From Henriciella marina (lineage in GTDB: Bacteria > Pseudomonadota > Alphaproteobacteria > Caulobacterales > Hyphomonadaceae): a stretch of DNA of 64,000 nt. Below are positions 53,979-63,687 of this stretch, in pieces. The notes beneath the pieces are model-generated. The model did not search any database. It had not been told where the DNA came from and was given only the letters and a program-made list of their open reading frames with translations. The stretch's first letter is position 1, and each line of letters opens with the position of its first letter. The translations under genes and the position numbers were made by a program. The stretch is from positions 124,001-188,000 of the forward strand of contig NZ_JAPWGW010000002.1 in NCBI RefSeq assembly GCF_027213945.1. Direction: 5' to 3'.

Positions 53979-54567
53979 GAAATTTCATCCCCACCCTCCA
54001 AAGTCCATCCCATACTACACGCCTCCCATCACCAGACAGGGCGGTCCGGACCGACCGGGTGGAGGTGGTTCTCGTTGACGCTGCACGCACCGGCACAGAC
54101 CCCGGCGCGGGCAAGCTGAAGCGAGAGGGCTCATGCGCGGCAATCGCGGCGCAAGAGCGGAGTGCGAAGGTGACCGGTGCTGCCGGCGGGGTGTAACGTC
54201 CCTGCTATGCGGTCGGCGTCATGTGGGGTAATCAGTGCTGCGCAGGCTGTCCTGCGTACGAAAATGTTTCCGAGACGGGCCGGGAGTGAGACATCCGAAC
54301 GGCCGACACCCTTCGCAAGGGCGCGTCCATGGCGTACGCTCTACAGCCACGCCGAAAGGCTGGCATTACCTATAGCGTCCACCCTGGACGCGCCCGGCCC
54401 TGTCATCTCAGGGCGAGACGAAAAGCGCACCGCCAGCGGGGACACCCCGCGTGGCGATATGGGTGTTTGCGCGCTCTTGCAGGGCTCTGCGGCCGTGGCC
54501 ACCTAAGCAAACAACACACGAATGCAATTGGCGCGGAACCTTTTGCATTTTTTCACAAAACTACCCG
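53979..54567. other. Gene-free, hairpin-rich region of unknown nature upstream of groESL
   Basis: No reading frame here has an RBS plus a plausible protein. Many short perfect stems occur in a GC-rich setting: CGTCCA-CCC-TGGACG near 54380, GCGGGG-ACA-CCCCGC near 54440, CCTGTCATCTCAGG near 54401 and CCCTTCGCAAGGG near 54308. Together they look more like a folded RNA or a decayed element than random spacer. The usual signatures of RNase P RNA, tmRNA or the cobalamin riboswitch were not found. Strand and boundaries are undetermined. Confidence 0.4.
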
Positions 54568-54596
54568 TTGACGTTGCTTCCAAGCGCTCCTAACTC
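54568..54596 (+). promoter_or_regulatory. groESL promoter (sigma70-like)
   Basis: -35 TTGACG (54568-54573), 17-bp spacer, -10-like TAACTC (54591-54596). CIRCE begins 8 bases downstream, the normal geometry for HrcA repression. Confidence 0.6.
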
Positions 54597-54603
54597 AGCG
54601 CCG

Positions 54604-54630
54604 TTAGCAGTCACCCTTGGTGAGTGCTAA
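54604..54630 (+). promoter_or_regulatory. CIRCE operator (HrcA binding site)
   Basis: TTAGCAGTC-N9-GAGTGCTAA, one mismatch to the consensus TTAGCACTC-N9-GAGTGCTAA (C to G in the left arm); the right arm is perfect. It is placed between the promoter and groES. HrcA, encoded elsewhere, is expected to repress groESL here. Confidence 0.92.
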
Positions 54631-54679
54631 CCAACAGAACACATTGCCCTGCGGGGCGAAACCAAAGGTAAGTGAGCAA

Positions 54680-54967
54680 ATGAAATTCCGTCCTCTGCAT
54701 GACCGCGTTCTCGTGAAGCGCGTTGAAGAAGAAGCCAAAACCGCTGGCGGGATCATCATCCCTGACACCGCGAAGGAAAAGCCGCAGGAAGGCGAAATCG
54801 TCGCTGTAGGCTCCGGCGCGCGCGGTGACGACAATGAGATCATCCCACTGGAAGTCAAAACCGGCGACCGCGTCCTGTTCGGCAAATGGTCGGGCACGGA
54901 AGTAAAGGTCGACGGCCAGGACCTTCTTATCATGAAGGAAAGCGACATCCTCGGCATCGTCGAGTAA
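54680..54967 (+). CDS. groES: Co-chaperonin GroES
   Basis: 95 aa from the ATG at 54680 ([14 protein letters not shown]); the frame is open further upstream through CIRCE but is not coding there. Mobile-loop segment [20 protein letters not shown] and the end [14 protein letters not shown] are typical. It caps GroEL during protein folding. Followed after 59 bp by groEL in the same operon. Confidence 0.97.
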   Translation: MKFRPLHDRVLVKRVEEEAKTAGGIIIPDTAKEKPQEGEIVAVGSGARGDDNEIIPLEVKTGDRVLFGKWSGTEVKVDGQDLLIMKESDILGIVE

Positions 54968-55005
54968 GCGCTCCCCTTTTTTCCCAAACACGAACTTCGA
55001 ACTGA

Positions 55006-56682
<1,677 letters not shown>

Positions 56683-56700
56683 ACCGGTCTGCGAAGCAGA

Positions 56701-56725
56701 ATTATCGATCCAGTGGATCGATAAT
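56701..56725. other. Perfect inverted repeat after groEL
   Basis: ATTATCGATCC-AGT-GGATCGATAAT, an 11-bp stem with a 3-base loop, 18 bases after the groEL stop. AT-rich with no T tract; possibly an mRNA 3' stabiliser upstream of the true terminator. Confidence 0.6.
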
Positions 56726-56803
56726 AGGTTTGGAAGGCCACGGCAGTGGCTCGAAACTGGCACAGTCAGCAAAGAGCCACCAGCCCACCCACCAGACGCA
56801 AAA

Positions 56804-56837
56804 AAGAAAGCCCGGCGCACCACGCGCCGGGCTTTTT
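56804..56837 (+). terminator. groESL terminator
   Basis: GCCCGGCGC-ACCAC-GCGCCGGGC stem followed by TTTTT, preceded by an A tract, so it may also serve the minus-strand gene ending at 56871. Confidence 0.92.
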
Positions 56838-56870
56838 CTATGCGTCTACAAAAATAAACGTCCGCCCCGG

Positions 56871-57554
56871 TCAATCCTCAATTAAGTTGCTGATCTCCTC
56901 CTCGGAGTAGCCAATGTCTTCCATGATCCTGCGTGTGTCAGCATCTGCCTTCGCATTCAGGTCCGCTTCCCAATCATCGATGAAGGCTTCAGCTTCAGCA
57001 CCTGTCAGCCCCTCTTTCATCGCCACCGTGTCGGGCAGGTCATCGGAACTGGAGATTGCTACGCAGCTTCCAAAGTCGTCCATACTGCTGAACGAACCGG
57101 TTCGCCCACCAAAGTCATGCCGGGTCCGGTATCGCATTTCATCCAGGCGAAGGAGGACACTGTAGCCACCGGGCCCATCGCTGAATTGATGCCCCGCAAC
57201 CAAGGTCTTCTCGCCATCCTGCTGCAGACCATAATGCGTGGAAAGTCGCCGGGTGGAGGTATGATACCGGCGAAGCTCGCCCGTCTCGGCCGTATCAGGC
57301 ACGAGGCCTTCACCCCCGGGCCTGTCGACCACGTAGATCGACTGTCCCTTGTCGATCAGCCAGACATTCGACGTATTCTCGATGGAGATCTCTGCTTCCA
57401 GCCCGGTGTCGATCGTCACCGAGCCCTCATACGTGCAAAGATAAGCCTCCTCAGCAAGGACGAGGCTTTTCTCAGCGATCTCATGAGCGCTCGCATGCGG
57501 CGCCACCATGATCGCCGAAACGCAAAGTCCCGCCCAACAAATCCGACAAGCCAT
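56871..57554 (-). CDS. Exported hypothetical protein
   Basis: 227 aa from the ATG at 57554, with AAGGGAG upstream. Signal peptide (1-24, cleavage after ASA). The mature part is mostly beta-strand (LCTYEGSVTIDTGLEAEISIENTSNVWLIDKG; GGYSVLLRLDEMRYRT), ending in an acidic helical tail (EADLNAKADADTRRIMEDIGYSEEEISNLIED). Two cysteines. No family recognised; convergent with groESL. Confidence 0.72.
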   Translation of the reverse strand: MACRICWAGLCVSAIMVAPHASAHEIAEKSLVLAEEAYLCTYEGSVTIDTGLEAEISIENTSNVWLIDKGQSIYVVDRPGGEGLVPDTAETGELRRYHTSTRRLSTHYGLQQDGEKTLVAGHQFSDGPGGYSVLLRLDEMRYRTRHDFGGRTGSFSSMDDFGSCVAISSSDDLPDTVAMKEGLTGAEAEAFIDDWEADLNAKADADTRRIMEDIGYSEEEISNLIED

Positions 57555-57717
57555 CTCATCTCCCTTCGATATCGTCCTGACACCTTGGATAGAAAAAAGA
57601 CCTCGCGCAATGGCCTCGGCGAAAAACTTCGACGTCATACGAATGAGCGAAACTGTTCATATTTCCTGACGTAAACTGTCCCTTGAAAGCCCCCTGCCCC
57701 AAGCGTAAGCATTTCCC

Positions 57718-58416
57718 ATGAGCAAGATTTACGACAGCGCCGCGGCCGCCCTTGATGGTGTGCTCTTTGACGGCATGACGATTGCCGCGGGCGGCTTTGG
57801 CCTCTGCGGCATTCCCGAGCTTTCCATCGCGGCGATCCGCGAGGCAGGCACGAAAGACCTCACCGTCTATTCCAATAATGCCGGTGTGGACGGCTTCGGC
57901 CTCGGCGTGCTGCTGGAGAGCGAGCAGGTGAAGAAGATGGGCTCGTCCTATGTCGGCGAGAACAAGGAATTCATGCGCCAGTATCTCGGCGGAGAGCTGG
58001 AGCTGGAGTTCAACCCGCAAGGCACGCTGGCCGAACGCATGCGCGCTGGCGGCGCTGGCATCGCTGGCTTCTACACCAAGACCGGCTACGGCACGCAGAT
58101 CGGTGAAGGCAAGGAAGTGAAGGAATTTCACGGCGAGAAATACATTCTCGAAGAGGGCATCTTCGCAGACCTCGCCATCGTGAAAGCCTGGAAAGCCGAC
58201 ACGACCGGCAACGCCATTTTCCGCAAGACGGCCCGCAACTTCAACGAGCCTGCTGCCATGTGCGGCAAGATCTGCGTCATGGAAGTCGAGGAAATCGTCG
58301 AGCCGGGTGAGCTTGACCCGAACCATATCCACCTGCCGGGCGTCTTCGTGCACCGGCTGGTACAGGGCAAGTTTGAAAAGCGCATCGAGCAACGCACTGT
58401 GAGAAAGCGTAGTTGA
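57718..58416 (+). CDS. scoA: 3-oxoacid CoA-transferase subunit A
   Basis: 232 aa. Class I CoA-transferase alpha subunit: GFGLCGIPE (~30-38), [31 protein letters not shown] and [21 protein letters not shown]. It transfers CoA from succinyl-CoA to acetoacetate or a related acid together with subunit B. Subunit B is separated from it by an 85-codon ORF, whereas the two subunits are usually adjacent. Confidence 0.94.
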   Translation: MSKIYDSAAAALDGVLFDGMTIAAGGFGLCGIPELSIAAIREAGTKDLTVYSNNAGVDGFGLGVLLESEQVKKMGSSYVGENKEFMRQYLGGELELEFNPQGTLAERMRAGGAGIAGFYTKTGYGTQIGEGKEVKEFHGEKYILEEGIFADLAIVKAWKADTTGNAIFRKTARNFNEPAAMCGKICVMEVEEIVEPGELDPNHIHLPGVFVHRLVQGKFEKRIEQRTVRKRS

Positions 58417-58670
58417 GCGAATTTAGAGTGTTTCATTGCGTGAGGATCGAAAAGACCGTTGGGCAAGAAACCGAAGAGCTATGGGAAGTTTATCCCACGG
58501 AAGCCGAAGCACGATTTCGCTTTCGCACTTGGGAAAATTCTAATGTTCCCAATATTAAGCATCTGAGATTGGAATACCTCAGGTGCGACAAGGATCCTAC
58601 ATCAGCTCAGAATTACTGGGCGAAGCAAATTGAAGCCTGTGAGATCACAGCTGAAAAATCGGAGACCTAG
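58413..58670 (+). CDS. AT-rich ORF of unknown function inserted between scoA and scoB
   Basis: 85 codons from a TTG that overlaps the scoA stop (TTGA); alternative GTG starts are at codons 6 and 10. Base use is visibly more AT-rich than the neighbours. The product would be a small charged soluble protein with [22 protein letters not shown] and [12 protein letters not shown]. No family recognised. The arrangement suggests a late insertion that kept the operon open, but expression is unproven. Confidence 0.55.
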   Translation: MSEFRVFHCVRIEKTVGQETEELWEVYPTEAEARFRFRTWENSNVPNIKHLRLEYLRCDKDPTSAQNYWAKQIEACEITAEKSET

Positions 58671-58675
58671 CACAT

Positions 58676-59305
58676 ATGCCCTGGACACGTGATGACATGG
58701 CCAAGCGCGCCGCGCAGGAGCTTGAAGACGGGATGTATGTCAATCTCGGCATCGGTATTCCGACGCTGGTGGCTAACTATATTCCGGACGGTGTTTCCGT
58801 GACGCTGCAATCTGAAAACGGCATGCTGGGCATGGGCCCCTTCCCCTATGAGGGCGAGGAGGACGCCGACCTTATCAATGCCGGCAAGCAGACGATTACG
58901 GAGCTGCCCCATACCGCCTTTTTCGACAGCTCCATGAGCTTTGCGATGATCCGCGGCGGCAAGATCAACATGGCCATTCTTGGCGCAATGGAAGTTGCCG
59001 AAAACGGTGACCTCGCCAACTGGATGATCCCCGGCAAGCTGGTCAAGGGCATGGGCGGGGCGATGGACCTCGTCGCCGGTGTGAAACGCATTGTCGTCAT
59101 CACCGACCATACGTCGAAATCGGGTGAGCCGAAGCTTATCAAGGAATGCACCCTGCCGCTCACCGGCAAGGGCGTGGTCAATCGCATCATCACCGACCTT
59201 GGCGTCTTCGACGTGGTCGATGGCGGTCTTGAAATCATCGAGCTTGCCCCCGGCGTCGAGCGCGATGAGGTCTATGAAAAGACCGCTGCGAAGATCGTCA
59301 ATTGA
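58676..59305 (+). CDS. scoB: 3-oxoacid CoA-transferase subunit B
   Basis: 209 aa. Class I CoA-transferase beta subunit with [15 protein letters not shown] and the catalytic glutamate in [12 protein letters not shown] (~47-58), plus [14 protein letters not shown] and the C-terminal [20 protein letters not shown]. The ATG has GGAG inside the preceding small ORF. Acts with ScoA in ketone-body or aromatic/acyl-CoA metabolism. Confidence 0.95.
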   Translation: MPWTRDDMAKRAAQELEDGMYVNLGIGIPTLVANYIPDGVSVTLQSENGMLGMGPFPYEGEEDADLINAGKQTITELPHTAFFDSSMSFAMIRGGKINMAILGAMEVAENGDLANWMIPGKLVKGMGGAMDLVAGVKRIVVITDHTSKSGEPKLIKECTLPLTGKGVVNRIITDLGVFDVVDGGLEIIELAPGVERDEVYEKTAAKIVN

Positions 59306-59637
59306 GCACGCTTCCGCCCTGTCCGGCCTGCAGCTCTGCCTTCACCTATGAGGATGGCGAGCTACTGGTCTGCCCGGAATGCGCACACGAATGGTCCGCT
59401 GATGCGTCCCTCAACCCCGACCACAAAGTCTGGCGGGACGCGAACGGGACTGAGCTCCAGGACGGCGACACCGTCACCGTCATCAAGGACCTGAAGATTA
59501 AGGGGGCATCCTCGGTCGTGAAGGTCGGAACCAAGGTGAAAAACATTCGCCTTGTCGACGGCGATCACGACATTGATTGCAAGATCGACGGCATAGGCCA
59601 GATGGGCCTGAAGACCGAATTCGTCAAAAAGGCCTGA
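59302..59637 (+). CDS. yjdM: YjdM/PhnA family zinc-ribbon protein
   Basis: 111 aa from a TTG overlapping the scoB stop (TTGA). N-terminal zinc ribbon [25 protein letters not shown] (first 26 residues, two CxxC pairs), then a C-terminal beta domain with [27 protein letters not shown]. Historically annotated PhnA, but not a phosphonoacetate hydrolase in most cases. Function unknown. Confidence 0.9.
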   Translation: MSTLPPCPACSSAFTYEDGELLVCPECAHEWSADASLNPDHKVWRDANGTELQDGDTVTVIKDLKIKGASSVVKVGTKVKNIRLVDGDHDIDCKIDGIGQMGLKTEFVKKA

Positions 59638-59640
59638 TAC

Positions 59641-60618
59641 TCAGTCTGCCTCCAGCACAGCGAACAGCCTGCGTTCATCCTTGCGCAGGCGGACCGGCCC
59701 GGCCTCGGCATCAGGCATCTCGCCATCGCGGGCCATCTCCACGAGCTTTGGGTGGATGTAAGAATTGCGGGCGATGGTTGGGGTGTTGCCTAGGCGCTCT
59801 GCGGCAGCTTCGGAGATGCCCTTGATGCTGTTTGCGCCCTTGCGGAGCGCTTCGACAGCGGCAACCGATCCCGCCCATGTGCGAAAATCCTTCGCCGTAA
59901 ATCCCCCGTCCCCTGCGTCCCGGATAAAACGGTTCACACGGGTCGAGTCGACACCCCCATCTGGGGTGGCAAACAGTGACTGGCCCGGCAGGCACTGGAG
60001 CTCGTAAACGGCATGGGCAAGGGTTTCATCGCAAATGGAGACTTCCTGCTCCTTGCCGCCCTTGCCTTTGAACTTGAGACGGATGGTGTCTTCGTCCGTC
60101 TGACGGATGTGCCGCTTGTACAGCGTCGAAGCACCGAACGTGCCGTTCGAGGCGTGCCGTTTGGAGCCGACGCGTATGGCACCCTTGTCCAACAGGCGCA
60201 CAATGGCCGCTGTGGCGAGTTCGACATGGTCGGCCGGGTCCTCGAGAATCGCTTTCACCCGCTTGCGAATGCGCGGCAACGCACTGCCAAAAGCCAGCAT
60301 GTCGGAGAACTTCACGCCTTCACAATGGGCCCGCCAGTCCTCGTGATACCGGTATTGGGTGCGCCCCGCTTCATCCTTGCCGGACGCCTGCAAATGGCCC
60401 TTCGGCTGCTTGCAGATCCAGACATCTGCCCAGGCGGGCGGCAGGACCAGCGCTTCAGCTCTCTCCCTTTCCTCGCCCTTCAGAACATCGCCCTGCTCGT
60501 CGAGATAGGTGAAACCGCGCCCATGGGGGCGGCGCGTCCAGCCGGGCTCCGAGCTACAGACATAGACAAGCCCTGCATCAGCAGGGTCGAGAGATTCGCG
60601 GGCGAGTGAGAAAGGCAT
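59641..60618 (-). CDS. DNA topoisomerase IB
   Basis: 325 aa bacterial/poxvirus-like type IB topoisomerase. Features: N-terminal GFTYLDEQGDVL, the catalytic region SKRHASNGTFGASTLYKRHIRQ with Arg/Lys residues, and the C-terminal nucleophile Tyr in TIARNSYIHPKLVE (~289). Relaxes supercoils by single-strand cleavage. Convergent with the yjdM gene (3 bp gap), divergent from the thiolase gene. Confidence 0.92.
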   Translation of the reverse strand: MPFSLARESLDPADAGLVYVCSSEPGWTRRPHGRGFTYLDEQGDVLKGEERERAEALVLPPAWADVWICKQPKGHLQASGKDEAGRTQYRYHEDWRAHCEGVKFSDMLAFGSALPRIRKRVKAILEDPADHVELATAAIVRLLDKGAIRVGSKRHASNGTFGASTLYKRHIRQTDEDTIRLKFKGKGGKEQEVSICDETLAHAVYELQCLPGQSLFATPDGGVDSTRVNRFIRDAGDGGFTAKDFRTWAGSVAAVEALRKGANSIKGISEAAAERLGNTPTIARNSYIHPKLVEMARDGEMPDAEAGPVRLRKDERRLFAVLEAD

Positions 60619-60734
60619 GAAGTCAAAACCTGCCAGAGCCCTACCGGTTCCTGCACCATTTGGCGCAGCGTCATGGCTTGCAAGCCGCTCGCCGAGACCG
60701 GACAGTGCGCAGAGATATTTCAGGGAGTTTTCAG

Positions 60735-62243
60735 ATGGCTAAAGGGTCAATGCCGGTACTGGTCGGCGTCGGACAATCGATGAGCGAATGGGGCGGCACC
60801 AACGGCCAGGATGGCGCGCCATCACCGCTCAGCCTCGCCGTGACAGCATCGAAGGCAGCTATCGAAGATGCCGGCATCGAAGCCTCTGCCATTGATACGC
60901 TGACCTTCGTGCGGATCTTTGAAGACTCCGTGCGCGGCGCAAAGCACCCACACGGTCACAATACCAACCTGCCGGGCACGCTGGCGCGCGACATTGGCGC
61001 GAAGCCCGCCCGCCTGATCTATTCGGATGTCGGAGGCCAGAGCCCGCAGGCCCTCGCCAACGAGATGGCCAACCGCATCTATGAAGGCGAGCTTGATGTC
61101 GCACTGGTTGCAGGCTCTGAAGCCAACCGCGCCTCCAAGGGCGCGCTCAAGAACAAGGTCGAGATCAACTGGGCCGATGGCGACGACGCCAACTATGAGG
61201 ACCGCGGCCTTGGCGGCGAGATGCTGTCACGCGCCGAGATCAAGCATGGCCTGATCGCCCCGGCCTTTTTCTATGCGCTGTTCGAGAATGCGATCGCCGC
61301 CCGCGAAGGGCGCACCCGGTCTGGCCAGCGCGAAGCCATGGCAAAGCTTTTCCATCCATTCTCGAAAGTCGCGTCGAAGAACGACTACTCGCAGTTTCCG
61401 GTGGAGCGCTCCGAAGAGTTTCTCGCGACCCCTTCGCCCAAGAATTACGAGTTCGCTGACCCCTTCCTGAAATGGCATATCGCGCAGGACGCTGTGAACC
61501 AGGGCGCCGCCATCCTCATCATGTCCGAGGAGAAGGCAGATGAGTTGGGCGTTGCCAAGGACAAGCGCGTCTATCTGCATGGCGGCGGTGAGGCGAGCGA
61601 TGACCTTCTCTCGCTCCGTCCAAAGATTGACGGATCCTGGGCGATGGACACCGCAATTTCCCGCGCACTTGAGCAGGCAGGCCGCACTTCTGGTGGTATT
61701 GCCCATTTCGACCTCTATTCGTGTTTCCCTTGCGCGGTCTTCTCATCGACGGCGGCCATGGGCATTGACCCGTTCACCGATGAGCGCCCCCTGACGCTGA
61801 CGGGCGGCCTGCCTTTCTTTGGCGGGCCGGGCAACAACTACTCCATGCATGGCCTTGCCGAGATGGCGCACAAACTTCGCGAAGAAGCCGGTGCCTTCGG
61901 CCTCGTCCTCGCCAATGGCGGCTGGATGACCAAGGAAGCGGTTGGTGTCTGGTCCACCACGCGGCCAGACGCCTACAAGCCGGTCGCGCCTTCTGCCAAG
62001 CCGACAGAGCAGGTCGAGCTTGATCCGCAACCAAATGGCGGCACGGTCGAAACCTACACGGTCGTGCATGGCCGCGATGGCCCGCAGCACGGCGTTATCT
62101 TCGGGCGCACCGACGATGGCAAGCGCTTCCTCGCGATTGCAGACCCGGCCGCGCTCGACCGCCTGCGTCAGGAAGAAAGCCCAGTCGGCGCGCGCGTTAC
62201 GACCCGCACGGAAGGTGAAGTCACACATTTCAGCTTTGCGTGA
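60735..62243 (+). CDS. Thiolase-like acetyl-CoA acetyltransferase family protein
   Basis: 502 aa from the ATG at 60735 with GGGAG upstream. Thiolase fold of the SCP-x-like subgroup: ASKAAIEDAGIEASAIDTL, SDVGGQSPQALANEMAN, DLYSCFPCAVFSSTAAMGID and TLTGGLPFFGGPGNNYSMH, with a long C-terminal extension (~420-502). The usual N-terminal catalytic Cys is not clearly placed in GGQSP, so activity may differ from standard thiolases. Probably works in the acyl-CoA pathways of this window. Confidence 0.85.
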   Translation: MAKGSMPVLVGVGQSMSEWGGTNGQDGAPSPLSLAVTASKAAIEDAGIEASAIDTLTFVRIFEDSVRGAKHPHGHNTNLPGTLARDIGAKPARLIYSDVGGQSPQALANEMANRIYEGELDVALVAGSEANRASKGALKNKVEINWADGDDANYEDRGLGGEMLSRAEIKHGLIAPAFFYALFENAIAAREGRTRSGQREAMAKLFHPFSKVASKNDYSQFPVERSEEFLATPSPKNYEFADPFLKWHIAQDAVNQGAAILIMSEEKADELGVAKDKRVYLHGGGEASDDLLSLRPKIDGSWAMDTAISRALEQAGRTSGGIAHFDLYSCFPCAVFSSTAAMGIDPFTDERPLTLTGGLPFFGGPGNNYSMHGLAEMAHKLREEAGAFGLVLANGGWMTKEAVGVWSTTRPDAYKPVAPSAKPTEQVELDPQPNGGTVETYTVVHGRDGPQHGVIFGRTDDGKRFLAIADPAALDRLRQEESPVGARVTTRTEGEVTHFSFA

Positions 62244-62265
62244 CCTCTCTGTGCGATATGTCTGA

Positions 62266-62703
62266 ATGATGACATCCAGACGCATATCCACCCGCCTCGC
62301 CGGTGTCGCAGTTGCGGCAGCCACGCTGACCGCCTGCGTCACGCAGCCAGACCCCTGCACGCCCGAATGGATCGAGTGGAAGACCGATCAGGTCCTCGAA
62401 CGCTTTGCGTATTCCAACCTCGACACGATAAGGGCGCTGCGGCGGGTGTCTGGCGACATTGAGAATCCGGGACCACTTCTGGCGATCCAGCTTGCCACGT
62501 TGGCGGACGATTTCACCGAACTCGCCAGAGACTTCGACAGGATCGTCCTGCCAGAGTTGAACGACGCCGTTGCTCTCTGCTCGCGTCCGCAGGAATTCAT
62601 GCCGGCCTTTGCCGCTTTCCTGCGTGATGAGGGCGTCGACGAAGACGTTATCGTCTGGGTCGAAGCGCTCGGCTATGTCGCCATGGATCACGGCCGCAGA
62701 TGA
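62266..62703 (+). CDS. Small lipoprotein of unknown function
   Basis: 145 aa (or 144 from the second Met). Lipobox LTAC (Cys24). The mature part is helical with a further Cys pair (DPCTPEW and ALCSRP) and the acidic C-terminus DEGVDEDVIVWVEAL. It overlaps the CorA-type transporter start by 4 bp, so the two are coupled. No family recognised. Confidence 0.75.
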   Translation: MMTSRRISTRLAGVAVAAATLTACVTQPDPCTPEWIEWKTDQVLERFAYSNLDTIRALRRVSGDIENPGPLLAIQLATLADDFTELARDFDRIVLPELNDAVALCSRPQEFMPAFAAFLRDEGVDEDVIVWVEALGYVAMDHGRR

Positions 62704-63686
62704 GCGAACCGTCCGCCACGCCGCTTATTCATGGCTTTGAGTTTGACAGCAATGGCGGCGTCAAACGCCTGAGCTGGGAGGACGTAAAGTCAGCCCCAGC
62801 CGAATGTCCCGGCGTCTATCGCTGGCTGCACCTCAACCGGTTATCGCCAGAGGTCCGCGACTGGCTCACCCGGACGAGCGGCATCGACGATGTGATCGAC
62901 GCTTCGTTGCTTCAAGAGGACACCCGCCCCCGCTGCATCCGGCACGGGTCCGGCCTGCTCGTCAATCTGCGCGGCGTGAACCTCAATGAGGGCGCCGAAC
63001 CCGAAGACATGATCGCCATCCGCATCTGGATGACCGAGAGTGTCGTCGTGTCACTGCGGGCCTTTCACATTCGGGCGGCGCAGGATCTACGCGACCAGAT
63101 CATGGCGGGCGATGTTCCAGAGACGACGGGTGAGATTATCACTTTTATCGCCGCCCGATTGACCGACCGGATTGAACCCGTGGTCTCGGACCTCGACAGT
63201 CAGACCGATGATTTCGAGGAGCAATTGCTCCAGCCGGGCGCTAGCCTACCGAAAACGGCACTCGCAAACTTCCGCCGGAAAGTACTGGCGCTGCGCCGCT
63301 ATATCATCCCGCAGCGCGAGGCCCTCTCACATCTCGCCCGTGAGGGAGACGGCATCCTCTCTCAGGGCGACGTGCTTCATCTGCGCGAGATTGGTGACCG
63401 CGTCACACGCATTGGCGAAGAACTGGACTCAATTCGTGAGCGGTCTCTCGTCCTGCAGGAGCAGGTTGTCGAGGAGCGCGCTGAGCGGATGAACCAGCGC
63501 CTTTTTGTGCTGGCCATCATTTCGGCCGTTTTCCTGCCACTCGGCTTCGTGACAGGGCTGTTTGGCGTGAACCTCGGCGGGATGCCCGGTGCGGCGAGCC
63601 CTCTCGGCTTTACGATCCTCTGCCTGATCATGGTCGTTGTCACAGCGGGCCTGCTTTTCCTGTTCAGGCGCATGCGCTGGCTCTGA
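62700..63686 (+). CDS. zntB: ZntB/CorA family divalent-cation transporter
   Basis: 328 aa. Cytoplasmic N-terminal domain followed by a long helix (~150-260) and two C-terminal membrane helices. The pore signature is GVNLGGMPG, with GVN in place of the GMN of CorA, typical of ZntB-type zinc carriers. Ends with the RRMRWL cytoplasmic tail. Forms a pentamer in the inner membrane. Confidence 0.9.
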   Translation: MSEPSATPLIHGFEFDSNGGVKRLSWEDVKSAPAECPGVYRWLHLNRLSPEVRDWLTRTSGIDDVIDASLLQEDTRPRCIRHGSGLLVNLRGVNLNEGAEPEDMIAIRIWMTESVVVSLRAFHIRAAQDLRDQIMAGDVPETTGEIITFIAARLTDRIEPVVSDLDSQTDDFEEQLLQPGASLPKTALANFRRKVLALRRYIIPQREALSHLAREGDGILSQGDVLHLREIGDRVTRIGEELDSIRERSLVLQEQVVEERAERMNQRLFVLAIISAVFLPLGFVTGLFGVNLGGMPGAASPLGFTILCLIMVVVTAGLLFLFRRMRWL

Positions 63687-63687
63687 C

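Noticed and set aside
53881..54114. Open frame of 77 codons on the minus strand
   Set aside because: It runs through a REP-like palindrome, has no RBS and reads as low-complexity Arg/Thr/Ser sequence; treated as a chance frame in the hairpin-rich region.
54177..54506. Open frame of 109 codons on the plus strand before groES
   Set aside because: No RBS, no protein-like pattern, and it spans the hairpins; not supported as a gene.
53979..54567. RNase P RNA or tmRNA
   Set aside because: Both strands were read for the conserved RNase P core and for a tmRNA tag and tRNA-like ends; none were found.
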